A DNA stretch of 64,000 nt, from NCBI GenBank assembly GCA_018806985.1, contig JADANN010000414.1, positions 1,904,323 through 1,968,322 on the forward strand. Direction: 5' to 3'. Of this stretch, positions 24,977-32,963 are shown in pieces. The notes under the pieces are model-generated. The model worked only from the letters and a program-made list of their open reading frames with translations, did not search any database and was not told the origin of the DNA. The translations under genes and the position numbers were made by a program. This DNA comes from Angiostrongylus vasorum. Its lineage: Eukaryota > Nematoda > Chromadorea > Rhabditida > Metastrongylidae. Numbering within the stretch: position 1 is the stretch's first letter; every line of letters begins with the position of its first letter.

Positions 24977-27900
24977 TTACATATCAAGCGAACGAGAGCC
25001 ATCTCTTGCACCGGACGGACCTCCCGTATCTGCGTGTGCTGCCATTTCTTCTTCTTGCATTAAACGTAAACAAGTTCCCTGGCCAAATCGTGCATCCATG
25101 AGGATTTTCTGGATGTGCATCTTAGCGATAGCTTTCTGAAATTACTGGTGTAAAGAAATACCCAAAGGCCGATACCCCCCGTCAGCATCCATTAATTAAA
25201 AGACTGAATTATATAGTGGGTATAAAATCAAGATAAGATCTGTTAACAAAAGACAGTACTCTCAACAGAGCAAAGATCACGGCAGAACATCAGTATATGA
25301 AGCAACAGCAAGACATAGCTTTCTTTGTTCAAGTCATAACTAACAGATCACCACGTACCTCATCGTCATTTAGGATACTCAAGTTCTGGCTTATAAATTG
25401 TTGAAATTGTAGGTCAGCATCGTACTGACTCTGCTGAAGGTATCCCGACCCTAGCGATGGCGAGTGATGTTGCGGAGATGTAGAGACAGCACGTGTTTGA
25501 GATCTTAAATGATCGACCATCGAAAGTTGCATATGACGTGATTGGTGTGAACTTCCTCGTGGTACTGCCTGATGGCCACTGACCATCATTGTACTAAGTG
25601 GGGAATCACCCAACAGAGGAGAGTCGGAATCATGTTGTTCAATGACGACTGTGCGTTCCTCTATACCGTCATCGATAATGATGTCGTCCCCAAGCTGACC
25701 ACCACTACTTATTGGGTTGGCTCCACTTGTCATACTAAGTGGAGGAGACTGATTCGGCAAAGACGCGCTCTGTTGTGAAGACTGAGCAGTTGATTTTGGT
25801 ATTACAGCAATACGCTTTCGCGGTGGAGGATTGACACCGGAAACCATATCAGAAACATTGACAAGTCTATACATCTTCTGAGCTCCATTAGTATAGAAAG
25901 TGGTCGGGTCAACTACCATTGTCATTGTATCTTTCTTCACGTTTCCAATCATGCCTGCACTACCAGTAGCAGTCACCGTAACCCCTTCATGACCAATTTT
26001 CTGGACAAACTGCGAGGAAGATGATGGTGGTGCGTGAACAATATGGACACATTGGGATCGTGTATTCGAGGTAGCAACTCCGGTCATGGCTTTAGAAGTA
26101 TGGGTCATGCTATTGCGCGCAGCACTTTCAGTCCCACTTGTAGGACCAGTGACTAATCGGATAGTGGTTTCTCCTCCAGTAGGACTAGATTGTCGTAGTA
26201 AGATATGATAACCTCCACTATGTGATTCTGACTGTGACAACCGTCTGTGTGATGTTAGCGTCGGTGTTGGTTGTTGATAACCTGAGATCATTACATCGTG
26301 GTTCACCTCGTTAAAATACACATCCTGTGCGTTCGTCGGTGACAACGACAAGTGAGATTGGGTTGACAGTGGTGCATCTTCGAAAATGTACTCGTCTATC
26401 CACTGCATAGATTCAGACAAAAGACCTCCAGATGGGCATAACTGCTCAGCAGCATCCTGTAATCATAAAAGATAACATGTCTAATATAGAAGCCCCGGTC
26501 ATCGATCTCCGGCCGCTACTCTACTGCACATATATAGATGACTGTTTTGTCGTCTTCTCTACTTAGAGGAGATGGACAAATGCTTTGAATCATTGAATGA
26601 GCAGTCTGAGCTTATTAAATTCACCCGAGAGAAACCGAAAAGAAGTAGTTACCGCACGATATAAATCCAGAAGTACAGCAACCCGCCCAAGCGAAACATT
26701 TGGCCAAAAGAAAGTCCCGCTTATGTCGCCCTTTCTCAGAGATGAAGTAAGCGTATCTATTAAACGATGCTTAAAAAGGGCAGGTCTAGAGAAATCGGTA
26801 GCGATAGTTGAAATACCACCGGATAATCTACGCCGTCAGTTAGTTCGTAACCGCTTATATGACCGTCTATGTGAAACAACAAATTGCGTAATTTGCCCTT
26901 ACGGCAGGGGACGGTGATTGCATGAGTTCAGGTACGACATATCTGATCTCTTGTAATGATTGCGGAGACGAATATATTGGCAAAACGGGCAGACCCTTGT
27001 GTATCCGTATAAAAGAACACCTAGATGGCAAACGAAAAGCAAGACAAAGTACCCCACAAGGCACGCATAGGATACAAAAGCATAGCGGAGACGATTTTGA
27101 AGTTAAAGTCAACATCCTCGCACGGGAGACTAAAACACCAACGCGAAAACTTCTCGAGGATTTTTGGATAAATGCCAAAAACCCCGCAATGAATAGCAGG
27201 AAGGAATGCCCAGAGGTCACACACGACCTGACCCCGCATGTTCGCATCAATTTCTGATGTGGGATGGTGCAGTCACCAACCATATGCGACTACAATCAGC
27301 TGTTGTGCACGACTAATCTTCCTCATTGGAAGTCACGAAAAAAGCGAGGAGTGTTTCGAGAAGCTGCTAATCATGTAATTACCATGGAGTTTTTCGTCTT
27401 TCTGTAAGTGTTATTGAAGCGTTTGGCCAAGTAAATTGTATATCAGTACACCCTTCCAGGCCCTGACGAAGGCGATACTGCCGAAACGTCAGCTATTGTT
27501 GTATTGTATTGTGTTTTCTACGCAAGTAAATGTATGCTGTATAACAACCTCGCGATTGCTCCACAAGAAAACGACGGATTCATATTCCCATGCCGAGGTT
27601 AAAAGAAAGTAGATCCTGGGAAAGATAACATTGTTTCTGACTAGTCCAGAAACGGGTCATAAAATCAAAACATAGCATAACAAGGGTTTGCAATATTGTG
27701 CTTACCTCTCCACGGTCCGTTTTTTTCTGGATATATTGGTCACGTAGGCGATCCCATTCATCAATAAGCAAGTTCAAATCTGCTGAAAACAATGAAAAAT
27801 CTACTATACGTATTAACCCTTCCAGTCCAATTCACTTAAATGACAGTATAGAATGATACAAACTTCCAAATAAAGCAGTAAGTAGACTGTGTTATCAACA

Positions 27901-28441
27901 AAAGAACAAAAAACTACTCAGAACATACACTGCCAGTTCAGTTCCTCAGCGATCCTATCCCAAACTCTCATTCGAAACTTGTTGTTCTCTGGCTTATCGC
28001 GGTAAAATTCGTTGAGTGGATCGTAAAGACAAGGATTCTCACGAACGGCATTAATCAAACGCAGATGAAAATCCTCATCTGCGACATCACGTGGTTCTGA
28101 CTCAGAAGCCGTCGCATTCAACACCAACTTGTCGTCGATCGATGATTCAATGGTGGGGAAAGCCTTCTCACCCTGTTCAAAGTCGTCCGTAACGACCTTC
28201 GCTAAAATGAAACAGCTAGAACGAGCAAATCTACTGGCGATACAGTTGGCAACAAATAACGATGTAACTAGACATAGTAAGCCATGAATGACGTAACGGG
28301 ATATGTTGACGTACCTGATCTGGTAGGGACATTCTTCAACTCGGTCAGCTGATATTCGGCGGTTCGAGTCGACGAGTTCTGGCTGGAGGCTTGTGGTGTT
28401 GCGGACTGTTGTCGTCGAGGGTGAGCACCCGCAACTTCCAT
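24977..28441 (-). CDS. MADF-BESS domain transcription-factor-like protein, complete (5 exons)
   Basis: A DNA-binding regulator of the MADF (Myb/SANT-like) family with a C-terminal BESS protein-interaction domain; the target is unknown. Exons (reverse strand): 28441-28315, 28201-27929, 27782-27706, 26456-25359, 25135-24977. All have GT-AG borders, phases agree, and the sum is 1734 nt, 577 aa. MADF spans about residues 87-155: LINAVRENPCLYDP, FRMRVWDRIAEELNW, DLNLLIDEWDRLRDQY. Residues 160-500 are a Ser/Gln/Thr-rich low-complexity linker with a basic patch PPPRKRIAVIPK. The BESS domain is split by the last intron: FQQFISQNLSILNDDE at the end of exon 4, then KAIAKMHIQKILMDARFG in exon 5. Reading past the exon 4 donor (GTACGT) would add VRGDLLVMT and stop. 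I cannot name the nematode orthologue. Confidence 0.85.
26476..27290 (+). pseudogene. 5'-truncated Penelope-like element: RT end plus GIY-YIG endonuclease
   Basis: It lies in intron 3 of the MADF-BESS gene, antisense to it, starting about 20 bp from that gene's exon 4. The + strand reads EAPVIDLRPLLYCTYIDDC (the YIDD is the RT catalytic motif). A frameshift and stop follow, then FLRDEVSVSIKRCLKRAGL and IPPDNLRRQLVRNRLYDR, then after another frameshift the GIY-YIG nuclease with YLISCNDCGDEYIGKTGRP and CIRIKEHLD, ending at 27257 with HVRINF. The order RT then GIY-YIG is diagnostic of Penelope-like elements. It is inactive through truncation and at least two frame breaks. Confidence 0.85.
27291..27640 (+). 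repeat. Penelope-like element 3' tail with GAAACGTC hairpin
   Basis: Non-coding continuation of the element. At 27463-27492 the ends CTGACG and CGTCAG form a 6-bp stem around AAGGCGATACTGCCGAAA, with an inner GGC/GCC pairing. The arrangement CTGANGA ... GAAACGTC resembles a hammerhead-ribozyme core, reported for Penelope-like elements. Downstream, TGCTGTATAACAACCTCGCG and ATGCCGAGGTTA recur at 15.4 kb and 30.8 kb. Confidence 0.55.
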
Positions 28442-28950
28442 ACTGAAACGAAGATCCGGAATCACGGAAAACACAACAGCAGCAATGGGAAACGCCTCAA
28501 CGGCATCACATAAACTGCTTCAGGTCTATTGATCTACCGGCGATCGATAGCGACTTCTGAGGCGGGCGTCTTCGTGTTCTGGACAGGTTCTAGTGGAAAA
28601 CTCACGACTCAGTGTCGACGGACGGACATCGCGCATGCGGCCGTACGGCTCCGCATACGGAGCCGACCTGGACAGGCCGGTGCTGCCGAGTGGCTTCGAA
28701 AAGCGCTCATTCGCGGTATTTCACGTCCATGCCGCGCAACCGCTCCAGAACCGCGACGCAGGCCTTCAGAAACCGCAACAACACGCTCGCGACACGACGA
28801 CGACCGCGTCGCCATCCCGCTCGCGCAGAAATGAGGCGACCACGGCTCAAGACGCGGCCGCGATCGATACGCCTATCGTGGCGGGACCTACTCTGTCTAT
28901 CGTCTGTACCGTCCCTTTAATATGCAGTTGAGTGTTCGCTCAGAAAATCC
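28442..28950. promoter_or_regulatory. GC-rich promoter-like region upstream of the MADF-BESS gene
   Basis: 28600-28870 is markedly GC- and CpG-rich compared with the AT-rich surroundings, and sits immediately upstream of the MADF-BESS start. 28646-28665 is an inverted repeat (CGGCTCCG, CATA, CGGAGCCG). Open frames on both strands are Arg/Ala/Pro-rich, as expected from base composition, and have no recognisable domain. Confidence 0.4.
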
Positions 28951-29620
28951 GCACGTTTTGTCGAGTGTAGAAGTTGTACCCTTCCGAAATCGGAGGTTAA
29001 GGTCAATAGCTTTGATTAATCCCATGAAATTCTATAGTATCGTTTTTACGATTCGCTGCCCAAAGTAATCCAGATTTGAGCTATGCAAACAGAATTCATA
29101 TGATTGTTCTTCTTCATCCCACACTTTTGTTCTACCAGCCGACCGCTACGAATGGAAGAAGGGCTTCGTCTGTTCGTCCGTCGTGTGGTGGAATTGAACC
29201 TGCTACACCAAAGCAGTCTACCCGTCATTTTATTGCGCTACGGTGGTTTATTTCTAAATATTTCTTCCCCTATGGTTCCAGTTATGGCTGATTTTATAGT
29301 ATACTGAGTTGATAAATAGGTAATCGTAGCACAAATAACAAATTTGAAAGGAAGTTGAGTGATCAAGGTTTTCATTTTTTTAGTGGAACCGGATTTAGTT
29401 TTTCTTTATACCGCCGACAACATCACACCCTTGGAAATTATGATGACGATGGTTACGCTTCCATTTGTCTGCGTTCATCTTTATGGAAGTACTGACTTTA
29501 ACGCCTTTATATTTACCAAATTGATGTTCAGCGTTTGTACATTGGGTGGATTCCATCCATGGAAGCCATCATGGATATGGTTTCCTTAGTAGTCTTTGGC
29601 CGTCCTGGAGCTGTAATTTA
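28951..29620. other. Intergenic; contains a tRNA-like relic
   Basis: Apart from the tRNA-like sequence near 29190-29240, I recognise nothing. The frames at 29104-29307 and 29359-29589 are hydrophobic, have no recognisable motif, and are not supported by splice structure. Confidence 0.4.
29180..29250 (-). repeat. tRNA-like sequence, possibly a second SINE head
   Basis: On the minus strand, box-A-like TAGCGCAATAAAATGACGGG (29240-29221) is followed 20 bp later by a perfect box B, GGTTCAATTCC (29200-29190). The spacing fits a tRNA, but box A is poor and I cannot fold a convincing acceptor stem. It is more likely a SINE or tRNA relic than a functional tRNA. Confidence 0.4.
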
Positions 29621-30366
29621 CTTACTTGGATACTTGGATGGCCCGTCCTCAGTGGTTGTGCGGACCCCAGCATAATCTCCACTTTTTTTCGCAGTTTTGC
29701 TGGTTTCTTCGAGATCCAGGAGAATATACATCGATAGCGAAACGTAGATGGGCCGGTCAGCATAATGAGAAGAACAGACGACAGATGGACGGAAAGAACA
29801 GTAGAGTGGACTCCAAGAGAATGCAAACGTCCCCTAGGAAGACCACCTACACGTTGGCCGGACGTGTTCGTAAACAAAGTTAATCAGCTGTACCCGCAGC
29901 TGCAGTTGTTTTACAGATCACAGTATGAGACTCGCACGCGCTACCATGCTCGAACAAGACCACCACCACGGACTACGATTGCGAGAGAAAGGAACGAATG
30001 GCATATGTAGTGAGGTCCACACAACTCGTAAAGTTCAAGTATCCAAGTTTGCTGGTTTAGCCATTGTGGTTTCCTAGAGTGCCGTGGTCAGTTAAGCCAA
30101 AGTCTGCCCCAGGCCGTCTAACCACAGGCAGTCGCCGCCCTTGTGGATCAGAAGGAGATTTACTACCATGCGACCAGTTTGATACCATGACGGTGGTTGA
30201 TCCTGGTATTGGTATTGGTTTACTTTTCGCTGAACTTCCTGGTGGAAAACTCCTTCCCAGCTCGGGAGACCCCGCCAGGAGGACGAATTTCCCCGCTGGA
30301 CATTGCACTCCGACACTCGGGCACACCTCCCAGCCACTATGTGGCGGTAAACTGTTGGGAGGCGAG
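29621..30366 (-). mobile_element. RTE-associated element (family C), copy 4, split by a LINE
   Basis: The left part, 29621-29706, begins TTACTTGGATACTTGGATGG. The right part, 30048-30366, carries GTCTGCCCCAGGCCGTC and CATTGCACTCCGACACTCGG. Together, without the insert and one copy of the duplication, they make about 395 bp, the same size as the uninterrupted copies. Confidence 0.7.
29707..30047 (+). mobile_element. 5'-truncated RTE LINE insertion with 11-bp target duplication
   Basis: 341 bp bounded by TTTGCTGGTTT on both sides (29696-29706 and 30048-30058). It encodes the last part of an RTE polyprotein: TSIAKRRWAGQ, then in the next frame RRTDDRWTERTVEW, GRPPTRWPDVF and TIARERNEWHM with a stop at about 30010. 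It ends AAGTTCAAGTATCCAAG. One frame break occurs near 29765. Confidence 0.8.
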
Positions 30367-30599
30367 AAGTAATTTATTGGCCCAAAACATTCCCTGTCTA
30401 AATGGACAGGCTATGGACGAATTTTAACGGTGGAACGAACGTTACGGTCTTGAAAAGTACAATGAAGTTTAATAGGAGTACCTTATCTCAATGTTTTTGG
30501 AGTCGATAGAACTGGACCCGAAGGGATTCTATTCCATGCATCCATCTAGCGACGATCACTATGGAAAACCATAGTGGAAATGAACACAGAGAAGCACTC

Positions 30600-30890
30600 T
30601 CGTTCACCATCTTTCTTCACGAGCAAGCAGGAGGGCTGGTATTACAGCATCTATTCATTCAGAATAGCTGGTGTTTTGGTGGTTTAGCTTTTTTCAGAGC
30701 CTGGAACCAGTCAAATTGACATGCAGCCTGGTCAGCCAAACACTTTCATATAAGCGATGGCTGAACCGCTGAACAACTGGCTATTCTGCATGAATAAATG
30801 CTGTAATAGCAACCTCGTGTTTGCTCATTAAGAAAGACAATGAATTATTGATCAATGCCGAAGTTAGAAGAAAGTCGGTCTTGTGATTTG
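30600..30890. mobile_element. Foldback element related to the Penelope 3' tail
   Basis: About 53-bp inverted arms. 30621-30673 contains GAGCAAGCAGG and ATTACAGCATCTATTCATTC. 30776-30828 is its complement (CATGAATAAATGCTGTAATA, CGTGTTTGCTC). It continues with TTGATCAATGCCGAAGTTAG, as in the tail at 27.55 kb. Confidence 0.6.
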
Positions 30891-31130
30891 CTACTCTCGT
30901 TCAATTGGAGCAATAAGGCCTGCTCTTTGGCTACTACGTTTTTCCCCTTCGATATTCTGTGACTGTTGACTTGAATATACGTTGCTACTCGTTTGATTTG
31001 ACCATATCGAAATCTTTGCAATGTTATCGGATCCGTGAAATGAAGCTGGGCCAGAGTGGCCTTACGTCTTGCAGCTTGTGAGGCAGGGTAACTGCTGGTA
31101 ATTCCTCGAAATGTGAGCATAGCTCCAAAT

Positions 31131-31410
31131 AGGGCGCATGTAGCGCAGTTGTCGGAGGCGCGTTGCAATACACGTGGGATCGATCCCTGCGCCCTTGGCC
31201 CACCAAGCCCTCCATCCCTCTGGGATCGGCAAATTGGTACCAGACTTGTCTGGGAGGATAGCAGCACTGGCTCGATATATCGATAGGTCACTGCGAATCA
31301 TTGTAAAGGCCAGATATGCATTCAATCACCTCCAACGATACTTAATGAAGTCGAATGCATGGCGCATCCCTCAGGGATTGATCAACACAGGGAGCTTTAT
31401 CCTTCTATCC
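31131..31410 (+). mobile_element. tRNA-derived SINE (family B), best-preserved copy
   Basis: The tRNA-like head at 31132-31194 has a 7-bp acceptor-like pairing (GGGCGCA with TGCGCCC), box-A-like TAGCGCAGTTGTCGG and box-B-like GGGATCGATCCC. The body then has GGGATCGGCAAATTGGTACC, CAATCACCTCC and GAAGTCGAATGCATGG, with the tail GATTGATCAACAC and a pyrimidine-rich end. Of the eight copies, this shows the Pol III promoter best. Confidence 0.8.
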
Positions 31411-32329
31411 TTTTATGGCCCAAAAATCATCATAATGAAGATTACGATGATCCGTTATCCGGAAGGAAAATCACAAACTAGAGGTATTTTCACCGACGTC
31501 TGACATCTACACTCGTTTTTTTTACCTCGACACGACGAAGCTGGTTTTCGATAACCGACAGCGATTTCTCCATTATTAGCGCATTTCAGAAGTTGGGACT
31601 TTCTAAATTTATAGAAGAGAGTTTACTCTATCGCATTTGCCACATGTGTAATTTCTATACATTCTTTCATATTTATATATACCTGAAATTGCAACTTTTA
31701 GAAAATTGGTAGCAAAACTTAAGTTTATAAATTTTTAACTGGATAGTAGCCGCTTTCAAACATTGAGGGTACTTTTCGGACCACTATAGCTTCTTTGTGG
31801 ACGAAGTCCAGCTTATTTATTTGCTGTCTTGTTCAAAATGTGGGCTTTCAAGCACAAAGGAGAACTATATATCATGGACCCTAAGAAACCTGAATTTCAT
31901 CTCATTGGAACAAGAGGACATTTGTTCTGTAGGAAAGGATTGGTAGGGCTGAGATGTGCTGATCTAAAATCAAATGTGGCCATTGTTTTGGCATCGTATG
32001 CCCCCCTACAGAGGTTACGTCGTCACGTGTATGTTAGTGTTCTCATTTCCGGTGTGGATAACCGATTAGTAATACATGCCGTAGTTCGATGAATATCAAA
32101 ATACTTCTGATTAACCTATGACAAGAACTCGTAAGTACATAGGAAGTATGTATAATAACAGCAGTCTGCTAAGTGCTAAGGTATTCACGACATGGGTACT
32201 AAAGTTAATTTCTTGCCAGAAGTTCCTTATGCAATGGTTTTCCCTAGGATTAAGGGCAACGTTAGTGTCCGAGTCCAAATGAATGACTTTCACTTAACCT
32301 CGGCATGAATAATTAGGAATGTACTATCT
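31411..32329. other. Intergenic, no recognised gene
   Basis: AT-rich. The frame 31829-32092 (+, 87 aa) begins MWAFKHKGELYIMDPKKPEF within it. I do not recognise it and see no splice-consistent neighbour. Confidence 0.35.
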
Positions 32330-32795
32330 TACGAACTGTCTTTGTTTTATCTAGCGCTGAGGTCGGTATCTCTTCGTTCTTAAATACGATGGCTGACGTT
32401 TCGGCAGTTTGTCTTTCCTCAGAGGCTAGGCGTACTATACAATGCCATATTTTATTATTCGGTCGATATTTCCTAATTTCAGTGAAAATCCAATTCAAAA
32501 ACCATTTCAAAAGTCTGACTATTAGGGAAAGCCCACCGTTTGAAGCGGTTAAAGTTCAGGTTATGTTTAAGGTTAGGCTATGTTATTTAGACAGTGAGTG
32601 ACTTAATGGGAAGGTTTTTGGACCGGTTTTTGAATGATATTTCCATTGGAATTAGGTAATATTGACCGAATAATAATAAAATATGGTATGGTGTGAAAGA
32701 TCTGGGCTCTGAGAAGGTGAAAATCGCCGAAACATCAGCCATCGTGTTTGGAAAAAAAGAGAAACCTTGCACTAGCTTAAACAAGTGCAATTCGT
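32330..32795. mobile_element. Long-armed foldback element with GAAACGTC-type ends
   Basis: Two arms of roughly 100 bp face each other. The left arm starts GATGGCTGACGTTTCGGCAG and includes GCCATATTTTATTATTCGG. The right arm ends with the complement, CCGAATAATAATAAAATATGG through CGCCGAAACATCAGCCATC. The centre contains AATCCAATTCAAAAACC and a diverged inverted counterpart. No coding. Confidence 0.7.
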
Positions 32796-32963
32796 AAGAT
32801 ACTACTGAATATTCGAGTTCTTTGGCAAATGACGCTGTCATTACGAAGATGAGTTAGAAGTCAGGAAACAACTTACCAACAGAGTGTGCTGGAGTCTCAA
32901 CTAAGGTAAAAGCTCAAGCCACTGGCAGTGTGTCTGACCAAAGTGCAGCAACCTTAGCAAATC

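Noticed and set aside
26867..27283. 138-aa minus-strand ORF
   Set aside because: Antisense to the GIY-YIG nuclease of the Penelope-like element.
28529..28931. Overlapping Arg/Ala-rich ORFs of about 100 aa
   Set aside because: Open in all frames because of high GC; they lie in the promoter position of the MADF-BESS gene and have no domain.
31131..31200. Functional tRNA gene
   Set aside because: Acceptor-like pairing and boxes are present but no normal anticodon and T arms form, and the same head heads a 280-bp dispersed repeat.
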